Shown here: positions 8,176 through 15,428 of the stretch, piece after piece | How the letters are laid out: the number at the start of each line of letters is the position of its first letter | How positions within the stretch are numbered: position 1 is the first letter of the stretch | Assembly: GCA_017464045.1 (NCBI GenBank) | Contig: JAFUEG010000242.1 | Location: 1 to 20,996, forward strand | Length of the DNA stretch: 20,996 nt | DNA from: Lachnospiraceae bacterium | GTDB lineage: Bacteria > Bacillota_A > Clostridia > Lachnospirales > Lachnospiraceae | Direction of reading: 5' to 3' | The notes under the pieces: model-generated | The model's input: only the letters and a program-made list of their open reading frames with translations | What the model was told of the DNA's origin: nothing | Databases searched by the model: none | Made by a program: the position numbers and the translations under genes

Positions 8176-9126
8176 ATGAATAAAAAAGTTAAGAGGTTTT
8201 TAACGATTTTTGCGTCTGTAGCGATAATCGTTATGGTTGCTCTTATTATACTGATAAATGTAAAGTTGAACAGGGAAAATCCTGTTTTTATAATTACAGA
8301 TATAGAAGATAGAGAATGGATACTCACACCGGATACAGAATCGGTTATGATTCAGGATAATTATTGGGCATATGTGAGAAAAGCTTATGTGCTGGTTGGT
8401 GAAGCACCGGATTATGAATTTTATAAAATTGCCAGTGGAGTACCGAGAAATGATTATGAGGTAGATAACTTCTTTATAGAAGATAATGATAATCTTATGT
8501 ATTATCATGATGGCGATGCAGCTAAGGTTTCTCGTGTTGCAGTGGATGTCTCTTCATATCAGACCGGAGTTGATTGGAATGCCATAAAAAGAGCCGGCGT
8601 TGATATGGCGATTATAAGAGCCGGATATCGTGGTTACGGAACCGGAAGCATTGTAACAGATGATATGTTTGAAAGTCATATTGAAGGAGCACTTGAAGCA
8701 GGACTGGATGTTGGAGTATATTTTTTTACTCAGGCTGTGAATTATGATGAAGGTGTAGAAGAAGCAAAATATACTCTTAATCTTATCAGGGATTATAATG
8801 TAAAAGGACCTGTTGTTATTGATACGGAGATTATATATGCTGAAGGTGCAAGGACTGAGGGTCTTGACATAGATTCAAGAACAGACAGTATAGTAGGATT
8901 TTGCGAAACTGTAAAGGCTGCCGGATATGAGCCTATGGTTTATTCTAACCGGAACTGGTTTGTCCAGGAGCTTGATATGGCAAGGGTTGGCAATTATAAG
9001 TTATGGCTTGCACATTATGCTAATCAGCCTGATTTTCCATACCTTTATACGGTATGGCAGTATACGAGTGACGGAAGGCTGTCAGGCAATAATATGGATT
9101 TGGATTTAAATGTTATTTTAGAATGA
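8176..9126 (+). CDS. Membrane-anchored GH25 muramidase (lysozyme-like)
   Basis: A 316-residue protein with an N-terminal transmembrane anchor or uncleaved signal (about 8-29), a roughly 85-residue region of unknown fold (about 33-118), and a glycoside hydrolase 25 domain (about 119-316). Family signs are VAVDVSSYQTGVDW (121-134) with Asp124, IIRAGYRGYGTG (146-157), YFFTQA (182-187), VVIDTE (213-218) placing catalytic Glu218 beside Asp216, and the terminal WQYTSDG...DLDLN. The active site looks complete, so it should cut the beta-1,4 link of peptidoglycan outside the membrane. It lies 71 bases after the transporter with no terminator between, so read-through is likely. GGAGA sits 10-11 bases before the ATG, a slightly long spacing. 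A role beside the exporter or in wall remodelling is inference. Confidence 0.92.
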   Translation: MNKKVKRFLTIFASVAIIVMVALIILINVKLNRENPVFIITDIEDREWILTPDTESVMIQDNYWAYVRKAYVLVGEAPDYEFYKIASGVPRNDYEVDNFFIEDNDNLMYYHDGDAAKVSRVAVDVSSYQTGVDWNAIKRAGVDMAIIRAGYRGYGTGSIVTDDMFESHIEGALEAGLDVGVYFFTQAVNYDEGVEEAKYTLNLIRDYNVKGPVVIDTEIIYAEGARTEGLDIDSRTDSIVGFCETVKAAGYEPMVYSNRNWFVQELDMARVGNYKLWLAHYANQPDFPYLYTVWQYTSDGRLSGNNMDLDLNVILE

Positions 9127-9128
9127 TA

Positions 9129-9150
9129 AAAAACAAAAGGATTTGTTTTT
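9129..9150 (+). terminator. Weak hairpin between the muramidase and the GGDEF-EAL gene
   Basis: A 9-base-pair stem (9129-9137 with 9142-9150), loop AGGA, ends in five T. It has only one G-C pair and lies 12 bases before the next start codon, so it may attenuate more than terminate. Confidence 0.35.
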
Positions 9151-9162
9151 GCGGGGATTATT

Positions 9163-11103
9163 ATGTTGGAATGGAAGCTGGAATATAATATTGCGACAAT
9201 TATTATCAGTGTAATGCTTTTGGCGTGGTATTTTCATCAAAAGAAGATACCTCTTAACAGTTATGGCTTTTTCTTAAGATTTAATATTTCCGTATTGGCA
9301 TGTACAATAATCGAGACAGTAGGAGTTGTTCTTTTTAAGGGTGGAACCATAGGTGAATTTGGATTTAATGTTGTTATGGCATTTTACTCATTTATTGCAT
9401 GTCTTATAACTGTTATATATGCCTGCTTTGTATTTGAGTATATGCATGTTTCGGATAAAAATAAGTTGGTTTTAAAATGCTTTTTATATATCATATTGAC
9501 CATAACCATGATTATAGATGCAGCTACACCGTTTACTAAAATCGGTTTTTATTTCTACAACAATGAATATGTTGTAGGAAAATTCGGGGCATTGTATGCA
9601 CTTTTGTCAGGTGTTGCCGTCGTAACGGGAATAGCTGTAATAATTGTGAAAAGAAAGCAGATACCGGCATCAAAGGTTTACATACTTATTGCAAGTATAG
9701 TTTTCTCAACACTTATGTTTGCGGTTCAGCTTAAATTTACAATTTCCATTTTATGCTTTGGATATATAATTGTATGTCTTACACTTTATAATTACATATT
9801 TAATCCGGCACTTTATATTGATAATCTTACGCAGCTTTATAACAAGGATTGTATGAGAGAATATCTGGAGTACCGTTTGGAAAGGGGCAGAAAGTTTTCT
9901 ATTATTCTGGTAGCTATGGATGACTTTAAGTATATCAACAAAACCTATGGTGTTGATATTGGGGATAATCTTTTAGTCCAGGTAGGAAATTATTTAAGAA
10001 GTGTAGAAGGTGTAGATGAATTATTTGGATATGGCTCAGACCAGTTCGGTGCTGTCTGTAATAAAAAATCTGTTGAGGATATAAAGCTTATAGCCGGTAT
10101 TATAGAAGAACGTTTCAAACATCCTTGGTATAGCGAATCTGCTGCAGGTGTAATGATGTCGTCATCCACATGTTGCTTTGAATGTCCTAAGGATGCTGAT
10201 AATTACGGAAATCTGGTTGAGATAATGGATTATGCCATGTCTTTGGCTAAGAAAACCAATAAGGGTGGAATATCTGTTGCAGGTGAGATGAATCTTACTA
10301 AGATGAGAAGTGAAAAAGAAATCGAAAAGGCTGTAAAGCTTGCCATTGACAGAGATGAACTTATGGTTTATTATCAGCCTATTTTCTCGATTGAGAAAAA
10401 TCTTTATAATTCTGCCGAGGCACTTGTAAGATTAAATGACGAAAAACTTGGTTGGATATCACCGGAGGTGTTTATACCTATTGCTGAAAAAAATGGTCTT
10501 ATTATATCGTTAGGAGATCAGATTTTGCGTTCGGTTTGTAAATTTATACGTGAAAATAATCTGGCTGAAAGCTCCATCGAATACATAGAGGTTAATATTA
10601 GTCCTGTTCAGCTTCAGCAGCCGGAGTATTACAAGAAGGTTATAGCTATACTTGAAGAGTACGATGTAAAGCCTTCGCAGATTAATATTGAGATAACAGA
10701 AACTGCCAACATGGTAGGTGGTTCGGATATTGTAAATGAAAATATTAAAAAGATTGTTGAATATGGTATTACCTTATCCCTTGATGATTACGGCTCAGGA
10801 TATTCAAATCTTGATTATATCAATCATATGCCATTCCATATTATCAAAATTGATAAGTACATAGTTTGGGATGCTTTTGAAAATATCAAAGCAGGAATTA
10901 CTTTGGAGTATACTATAAGAATGCTCAATGCACTCAACTATATGATAGTTGCTGAAGGTGTAGAAACAAAAGAGCAAAAAGATCATCTGGCAGATATAGG
11001 CTGTCATTATATGCAGGGCTGGTATTATTCCAAAGCAGTTGCAGAAAATGAATTTATGGATGTAATAAAGAAAATCCCAGATCAAATTGAACAAGTGAAC
11101 TAA
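9163..11103 (+). CDS. Membrane GGDEF-EAL protein; degenerate cyclase, probable c-di-GMP phosphodiesterase
   Basis: A 646-residue protein. Residues 1-215 contain about seven hydrophobic helices, like the 7TM sensor domain that precedes many histidine kinases and cyclases. A GGDEF domain follows (about 218-380: NLTQLYNKD, AMDDFKYINKTYG), but its signature reads GSDQF (291-295) in place of GGDEF, so cyclase activity is unlikely. The EAL domain (about 385-646) keeps its catalytic set: EAL at 419-421, Asn478 in VNIS, the ITET glutamates, Asp541-Asp542 in LDDYGSG, Lys562, Glu598 in AEGVET and Gln618 in MQG. The best call is a membrane sensor that degrades c-di-GMP, with the GGDEF-like part as a GTP or regulatory module. 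GGGGA 5 bases before the ATG supports the start. Confidence 0.9.
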   Translation: MLEWKLEYNIATIIISVMLLAWYFHQKKIPLNSYGFFLRFNISVLACTIIETVGVVLFKGGTIGEFGFNVVMAFYSFIACLITVIYACFVFEYMHVSDKNKLVLKCFLYIILTITMIIDAATPFTKIGFYFYNNEYVVGKFGALYALLSGVAVVTGIAVIIVKRKQIPASKVYILIASIVFSTLMFAVQLKFTISILCFGYIIVCLTLYNYIFNPALYIDNLTQLYNKDCMREYLEYRLERGRKFSIILVAMDDFKYINKTYGVDIGDNLLVQVGNYLRSVEGVDELFGYGSDQFGAVCNKKSVEDIKLIAGIIEERFKHPWYSESAAGVMMSSSTCCFECPKDADNYGNLVEIMDYAMSLAKKTNKGGISVAGEMNLTKMRSEKEIEKAVKLAIDRDELMVYYQPIFSIEKNLYNSAEALVRLNDEKLGWISPEVFIPIAEKNGLIISLGDQILRSVCKFIRENNLAESSIEYIEVNISPVQLQQPEYYKKVIAILEEYDVKPSQINIEITETANMVGGSDIVNENIKKIVEYGITLSLDDYGSGYSNLDYINHMPFHIIKIDKYIVWDAFENIKAGITLEYTIRMLNALNYMIVAEGVETKEQKDHLADIGCHYMQGWYYSKAVAENEFMDVIKKIPDQIEQVN

Positions 11104-11104
11104 T

Positions 11105-11134
11105 ATGTGACACGAGGCGTGAGCCTTGTCACAT
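11105..11134. terminator. Hairpin filling the gap between two convergent genes
   Basis: The sequence forms an outer 8-base-pair stem (11105-11112 with 11127-11134), a two-base bulge, an inner AGGC/GCCT stem and a GTGA loop. It occupies almost all of the 31 bases between the two stop codons. A run of six T comes seven bases later on the plus strand, inside the peptidase gene; no T run follows on the minus strand. It probably ends plus-strand transcription, less efficiently minus. Confidence 0.5.
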
Positions 11135-11941
11135 CTACTGATTTTTTGGTTCGAGCACAACTGACATTTTCCACATGTCGTTATATATTTTTTGGAATTC
11201 ATCGGTATTATATGTTTTTATGCCATCAATGGAATCATAAACAGTTATAGTGTTATCAGGTATGCTGTATCCGGCTAAAACTACACAATGTTCGTTATAA
11301 ACCCATGTATAGTCAATGTCACCATATTTATATATATATGATGCTTTCTTGCAAGGTTTAAGCCCTACAGTTGTCCATACAAGTACAGGGTAGCCCTTTG
11401 CTATATAGGAAAACAAATCTGTAAGCTCTGTTCCACTGATATTTGTTGCTTTATATGAGCTTTTGTTTTGAACAAGAAATCTGTTAGCAGTGTTGGTAAG
11501 TGCCGGTGAATAGCAGCCTCCACCCGGAGATATATCGGGACGCCCCTTATATCCCATTATATAATTATCATCCGAATAGATGAGGTAGTTATCTATAATT
11601 TCATTTTTTTCAAGTTTGTATCCAAAATAATTTAAAAGCATAGTAAGAGCCATAGATTCACAGCCGGCAGGATATTCGGGATTTTGATATATGAGCTCTA
11701 AATTGAGTTCAACCTTGTCGGGATTTTCAGGAAAGTCCGTAGTGGGTATTTCAACCTCCCCTGTTTCTTCGTTTGCTCTTGCAAAGGACTCTATGGAAAA
11801 ATCAAATGATAGTCCGTTTACCTCAAAATAAGCTTTGGCAGGAGGTGTTTTTTCATTATTTTTTTTATGTTTAAATATAAAAAAAACTCCGTATATTATA
11901 ACCAATAGAGCTATAATAATTAGAATTATTTTTTTCTGCAT
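11135..11941 (-). CDS. Membrane-anchored C39-like cysteine peptidase (Peptidase_C39_2 type)
   Basis: A 268-residue protein from the chosen start. A hydrophobic segment at about 5-23 acts as anchor or signal, with basic residues after it (KHKK), so topology is not certain. The catalytic domain (about 75-268) shows Gln86 and Cys94 in YQNPEYPAGCESMAL, His218 in NEHCVVLAGY and Asp236 in VYDSIDG, the papain-like C39 set in the right order. A GGGC segment at about 140-143 is a further local mark. Family members include secreted peptidases of unknown target in Firmicutes; this is not a bacteriocin-exporter C39 domain, because no ABC part is attached. The start was moved four codons downstream of the first ATG because GGAGG overlaps that first ATG. 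The gene is divergent from spoIIID and convergent with the EAL gene. Confidence 0.85.
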   Translation of the reverse strand: MQKKIILIIIALLVIIYGVFFIFKHKKNNEKTPPAKAYFEVNGLSFDFSIESFARANEETGEVEIPTTDFPENPDKVELNLELIYQNPEYPAGCESMALTMLLNYFGYKLEKNEIIDNYLIYSDDNYIMGYKGRPDISPGGGCYSPALTNTANRFLVQNKSSYKATNISGTELTDLFSYIAKGYPVLVWTTVGLKPCKKASYIYKYGDIDYTWVYNEHCVVLAGYSIPDNTITVYDSIDGIKTYNTDEFQKIYNDMWKMSVVLEPKNQ

Positions 11942-11946
11942 AACTG

Positions 11947-11951
11947 CCTCC
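11947..11951 (-). promoter_or_regulatory. Ribosome binding site that decides the peptidase start
   Basis: GGAGG on the minus strand lies five bases before the ATG at 11941 and overlaps the upstream ATG at 11953, which itself has no ribosome site. The 11941 start is therefore preferred. Confidence 0.75.
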
Positions 11952-11962
11952 ATATAAATATA

Positions 11963-11991
11963 ATTATCATTTTCATTTTAACATATGTAAA
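11963..11991 (-). promoter_or_regulatory. Sigma-A-type promoter for the C39 peptidase
   Basis: TTTACA (11991-11986, five of six) and GATAAT (11968-11963, five of six) are 17 bases apart on the minus strand, about 20 bases before the start codon. Confidence 0.5.
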
Positions 11992-12039
11992 TGTACTACA
12001 CAATTATTTAATTGCATAAACTGTAAAAACGGATTTTTT

Positions 12040-12043
12040 GAGG
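12040..12043 (+). promoter_or_regulatory. Ribosome binding site that decides the spoIIID start
   Basis: GAGG ends six bases before the TTG at 12050. It overlaps the upstream TTG at 12038, which would have no ribosome site, so translation should begin at 12050. Confidence 0.7.
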
Positions 12044-12049
12044 TTTATT

Positions 12050-12304
12050 TTGAGAGATTATATTGAGGAGAGGGTTTTAAGCATAGGTAATTACATAGTT
12101 CTGAATAATGCAACTGTAAGGCAGGCAGCAAAAGAATTTGGAGTAAGCAAATCTACAGCACATAAGGATGCTGCGGATAGATTACCTAAGATAAATGCTG
12201 AATTGGCAAAAAGAGTAAGAAGCATTCTTGATGTCAATAAGTCAGAACGTCATATAAGAGGTGGTATGGCAACCAGAAATAAATATAGTAAAATTAATGG
12301 TTAA
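12050..12304 (+). CDS. spoIIID: Sporulation transcriptional regulator SpoIIID
   Basis: An 84-residue DNA-binding protein that follows B. subtilis SpoIIID along its length: RDYIEERVLSIGNYIV at the N-terminus, helix-turn-helix TVRQAAKEFGVSKSTAHKD (about 24-42), RLPKINAELA, and the basic C-terminal HIRGGMATRNKY. In spore formers it acts in the mother cell, switching genes between the sigma-E and sigma-K programmes. The start is a TTG at 12050 giving MRDYIEER, in register with the family N-terminus. The longer frame from TTG 12038 adds four residues and lacks a ribosome site. A CATAAACT at 12015-12022 resembles a sigma-E -10, but no matching -35 was found. The gene stands alone between a divergent peptidase and its own terminator. 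Identification is firm. Confidence 0.95.
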   Translation: MRDYIEERVLSIGNYIVLNNATVRQAAKEFGVSKSTAHKDAADRLPKINAELAKRVRSILDVNKSERHIRGGMATRNKYSKING

Positions 12305-12306
12305 AT

Positions 12307-12358
12307 AATATGGCAGTCAATGTACATAATAATGGTACTAAGATTGCCATATTTTCTT
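12307..12358 (+). terminator. Terminator after spoIIID
   Basis: A 12-base-pair stem (12307-12318 with 12342-12353, one G-T pair) encloses a 23-base loop that can form an inner GTAC/GTAC pairing. It ends in TTTTCTT. Confidence 0.7.
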
Positions 12359-12385
12359 GCACATATTATTTTTTCGTTATATAAT
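12357..12385 (+). promoter_or_regulatory. Candidate promoter for the SbcD-like/SbcC-like pair
   Basis: TTGCAC (12357-12362) is 17 bases before a perfect TATAAT (12380-12385). The -35 is weak and overlaps the spoIIID terminator tail. The transcript would carry a leader of about 115 bases. Confidence 0.4.
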
Positions 12386-12435
12386 AGAAAAGATTGAGAT
12401 TAAATATTAAAAAAATTTGAGATACTATAATACTG

Positions 12436-12464
12436 TAAAAACCTTTTGTTATGGTTGGTTTTTA
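12436..12464 (+). other. Leader hairpin upstream of the SbcD-like gene
   Basis: A perfect 8-base-pair inverted repeat (TAAAAACC 12436-12443 with GGTTTTTA 12457-12464), with a 13-base loop, lies 43 bases before the start codon. It is terminator-like but has no T run beyond the stem. Function unknown. Confidence 0.35.
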
Positions 12465-12507
12465 TAATTTCATGTAATATGTTAATGAGAATAGAGGAAT
12501 TTTCGAG

Positions 12508-13569
12508 ATGAAATTTATACACATATCAGATGTTCATTTAGGAATAAAACCGGATAGGGGAAGGAATTGGAGCGAGAAAAGGTCTGAGGAAATATTTGAC
12601 AGCTTTAAACAGGTACTTACCGTGTGCGATGAGCTGCAGGTGGATCTGTTGCTTATAGCGGGTGATTTATTTAATTCTTTGCCTACAGAAATGGAATTAA
12701 GAAGACTAGATGTGGAATTAAAAAAACTGTACAAGACTAAAACAGTAATTATTGCAGGTTCTGCTGACCATATCACAGATGATTTTGATTGGTCAAAATA
12801 TAATTTTTCGTCTAATACTATAGTTTTTCCGGGTGGTAAAGCAGCAAATGCCTATATAGAAGATTTAAATGTATGTATAACGGGATTTAGTTACGCTAAA
12901 TCAGAATATACCGAAAGAATTCTTGAAAAGTTAAATCCCGGAAAAGAAGGTGCATATAATATACTTCTTGGACATGGCGGAGATAAGAATCATATGCCGT
13001 TTTCCACTGAGAAACTTGCTAAGAAGGAATTTGATTATATAGCACTTGGATTTATTCACAAAGTAAAACATATTTTAAAAAACAAGATGGCATTTTCCGG
13101 TTCGCTTGAACCGCTTGATTATACGGAAACAGGCAGACATGGATATATTTATGGTGAGGTAGATGAGGAAGGACGTACAGGTATAACATGGGTACCATGT
13201 AATAAAAGAAGCTATATTAATACTGTAGTAAAGATTAACAGCAGCATGGATAATCAGGCCATAAATAATGAAATTGAGAAGAAAATTTGCGAGCTGGGCA
13301 AGGATAATATTTACCGTATCATGCTTAAGGGAAAGGTTGACAGCAAGGTTGACATTAATCTTAGCAGAATAAAAACGCAATATTTGATTAATCAAATAAT
13401 CAATAGAACGGAAGAGTATTATAATCTGGACAAGCTTATGCAGGAAAATAAAAATAATATAGTTGGTATGTTTATAAGTAACTTATCCGATGAAGAATCA
13501 TCTGAAAAAGAAGAAATAAGGAAAAAAGCTATTCAATATGGTGTTGATGCACTTGTTGAGATTGGATGA
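12508..13569 (+). CDS. SbcD/YhaO-like metallophosphoesterase with a degenerate active site
   Basis: A 353-residue protein of the SbcD/Mre11/YhaO nuclease family. Intact motifs are ISDVHLG (6-12, Asp8 and His10), AGDLFN (51-56, Asp53) and LLGHGG (153-158, His156). The SGSLEPLDYTETGRHGY segment (197-213) and its paired ATPase fit the family. Other motifs are altered. The GNHD motif reads GSAD (84-87), losing the metal-binding Asn and catalytic His. The GHxH motif reads GFIH (181-184), losing one metal ligand and keeping His184. Nuclease activity is therefore doubtful and it may be a structural or DNA-binding partner. The C-terminal part (about 235-353) is the capping/ATPase-docking region. AGAGGA precedes the ATG. 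The stop lies five bases before the ATPase start, so the two are coupled. Confidence 0.85.
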   Translation: MKFIHISDVHLGIKPDRGRNWSEKRSEEIFDSFKQVLTVCDELQVDLLLIAGDLFNSLPTEMELRRLDVELKKLYKTKTVIIAGSADHITDDFDWSKYNFSSNTIVFPGGKAANAYIEDLNVCITGFSYAKSEYTERILEKLNPGKEGAYNILLGHGGDKNHMPFSTEKLAKKEFDYIALGFIHKVKHILKNKMAFSGSLEPLDYTETGRHGYIYGEVDEEGRTGITWVPCNKRSYINTVVKINSSMDNQAINNEIEKKICELGKDNIYRIMLKGKVDSKVDINLSRIKTQYLINQIINRTEEYYNLDKLMQENKNNIVGMFISNLSDEESSEKEEIRKKAIQYGVDALVEIG

Positions 13570-13573
13570 ATAT

Positions 13574-15322
13574 ATGTATCTGAGTAAATTGTTAATTAAG
13601 AATTATGGAAAATTCAATAATGAGGAAATAAAACTGGAGCCGGGCATCAATATAATTAAAGGCGGCAAGGATACAGGAAAAACTACTATTAAAGATTTTA
13701 TTGTTTCTATGTTGTATGGCTTTACAAATTGCGCACTTAATGAAAAAAGAAGCAATAAATTTGAACAATACAAGCCTAAAAATGGTGGAGTGTACTCGGG
13801 TAAAGCATATATAAATGATGATGATAAAACTTATTTTGTTGAAAGAAGCTTTGCAAGAAAAAACAGCAGAACCAGTGTACTTGAATTAAAGTCCGGAAGA
13901 GATATAAAGCTTACAAATGATAATCTTGATGGAAAAATATTTGACTGCTGCAGGGATGATTTTGTTAACGGACTTTGCATAGCTGACAAGAAGGAAGATT
14001 ATGAAGAATATATAAAAAATGATTTGGAAAAAATGATAGTTACCGGAACTTCTTCAATCAATCTGGATAAAAGTATCTTCTATCTTAAGAAAAAACGAAA
14101 AGAATATAATACATCGGAAATTAAGGATAACATAGAAATAATCGATTCTGAGCTTGAAGATTATGAAGATGTAGATAAAAAATTAAAAGAAGTAAGAAAA
14201 AAAATAAGAGATGTTGAAGAAGAACTTGCTATAGAAACAGCAAGAAGAAAAAGGGAAGCGAGAAGACTTATTCAGACAAAGACAGTATCTGATGAAGATG
14301 AAGAAACAGAAACGACAAGTGAAACCGGAAATGACATTGAACTTTCAGATAAAGGCTCTGACTTAAAAGATAAAACAACAAAAAAATCAGAAGAAAAAGA
14401 AGATAGCAGTATTTTTCTTGACTCTGATTTGTTTAAGGATTATAAACCGGATGTTAAACTTACTGATAGAATATGGTTTATTATTCTTACAGGGTTATTT
14501 GTTATTGGCGTGATTTCTACAATAGTTTATATATTACCTTTTGATAATGCTGTCAGACAAATATTTATTATATGTACAATACTTTTTGTTGTTGTAACAA
14601 TAGTTGAGGGATTATATACAAAAGGTATATTTGAGGAAGATGTGAAAACACCTTCGGAAGAAGAATTTAAACGAATTATCTATGAACTCGAACGTAAGAC
14701 AGAAACATATGAAGAAGTTGATATAGATATGGAATTTGCCCAAACTTATATTGACAGGAGAGAAGAACTTATTGATGAAGAAAGACAGATTTTAAAAGAT
14801 ATGTCAAGACGTGATGAATTAATAGAAGAAAGAAAAGCTCAGGAAAATAAGCTTGATTCTTCCAATAAGGAAATACACGCTATAAATCTTGCTATAAATA
14901 CTATAAATGAATTATCAAAAGATATAAGTAAATCTTACAGCTTTATGATTAATAATAATATTTCAGATATAATTTCGAAGATGTCTGAAAATAAATTAAA
15001 TGATTTGTATGTCAATGAAAGCAACAAGCTTTTGGTTATGGGGGCAAATGGTTATATAGATATATCCAGTTTAAGTGGTAAGGAAATAACTGAGGTTTAT
15101 CTATCAGTACGTTTTGCAATTGCGAAAAGTATGAGTGAGTGTAATATGCCTGTCATTTTGGATGGAGTTCTTGATGGATTGGATGACGCACTTTTAAGCA
15201 AATCCATAGACATAGTACGTTCTATAAAAACTGATCAGATGATAATTATGTCATCAGATGTCAGGGTGGAAGACATTTTAAGAAGCAAAAATGAAAATTG
15301 TAATTTAATTCAAATAAGTTAA
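13574..15322 (+). CDS. SbcC/YhaN-like SMC-type ATPase with two central membrane helices
   Basis: A 582-residue protein from the ATG at 13574. The N-terminal ATPase half has MYLSKLLIKNYGKFNN and Walker A GGKDTGKTT (30-38). A coiled coil (about 165-235) and an acidic Glu/Asp/Ser/Thr-rich stretch (about 238-290) follow. Two transmembrane helices come next (about 300-320 and 328-347), then a second coiled coil (about 362-450) and the C-terminal ATPase half. That half has LSGKEITEVYLSVRFAIA (500-517) as the signature helix and VILDGVLDGLDD (527-538) as Walker B/D-loop. The signature reads LSGKE, and the residue after the Walker B Asp is Gly where Glu or Asp is usual, so hydrolysis may be weak. Short coiled coils and membrane helices recall B. 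subtilis YhaN, but this protein is much shorter. Longer in-frame ATGs at 13538 and 13547 lie inside the SbcD-like gene without ribosome sites. Confidence 0.82.
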   Translation: MYLSKLLIKNYGKFNNEEIKLEPGINIIKGGKDTGKTTIKDFIVSMLYGFTNCALNEKRSNKFEQYKPKNGGVYSGKAYINDDDKTYFVERSFARKNSRTSVLELKSGRDIKLTNDNLDGKIFDCCRDDFVNGLCIADKKEDYEEYIKNDLEKMIVTGTSSINLDKSIFYLKKKRKEYNTSEIKDNIEIIDSELEDYEDVDKKLKEVRKKIRDVEEELAIETARRKREARRLIQTKTVSDEDEETETTSETGNDIELSDKGSDLKDKTTKKSEEKEDSSIFLDSDLFKDYKPDVKLTDRIWFIILTGLFVIGVISTIVYILPFDNAVRQIFIICTILFVVVTIVEGLYTKGIFEEDVKTPSEEEFKRIIYELERKTETYEEVDIDMEFAQTYIDRREELIDEERQILKDMSRRDELIEERKAQENKLDSSNKEIHAINLAINTINELSKDISKSYSFMINNNISDIISKMSENKLNDLYVNESNKLLVMGANGYIDISSLSGKEITEVYLSVRFAIAKSMSECNMPVILDGVLDGLDDALLSKSIDIVRSIKTDQMIIMSSDVRVEDILRSKNENCNLIQIS

Positions 15323-15345
15323 ATGCATATAAAAAATAAGAAAAA

Positions 15346-15408
15346 CGCCCATAAAATACTTCGTACAGCATTAGATAAAACGAGATATACGAAGTATTTT
15401 TATGGGCG
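15346..15408. terminator. Long bidirectional terminator between the ATPase and PRPP synthetase genes
   Basis: A 20-base-pair inverted repeat (15346-15365 with 15388-15408, one bulged base) has a 22-base loop. A T run follows on each strand: 15410-15414 on plus, and the complement of AAAAA at 15341-15345 on minus. It serves both converging genes. The stem is longer than most terminators here. Confidence 0.85.
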
Positions 15409-15428
15409 ATTTTTGCATCACACCAAAA

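Noticed and set aside
11942..11953. Four-codon longer start for the C39 peptidase
   Set aside because: The GGAGG ribosome site overlaps that ATG and is correctly spaced for the ATG at 11941.
11993..12022. Sigma-E promoter for spoIIID
   Set aside because: CATAAACT at 12015-12022 resembles the -10, but no ATA-type -35 occurs at the required spacing, so it is not called.
13538..13573. Upstream in-frame ATGs (13538, 13547) for the SbcC-like ATPase
   Set aside because: They lie within the SbcD-like coding sequence with no ribosome site, and family members begin at the M-x-L-x-x-L-x-I-x-N-Y-G segment encoded from 13574.
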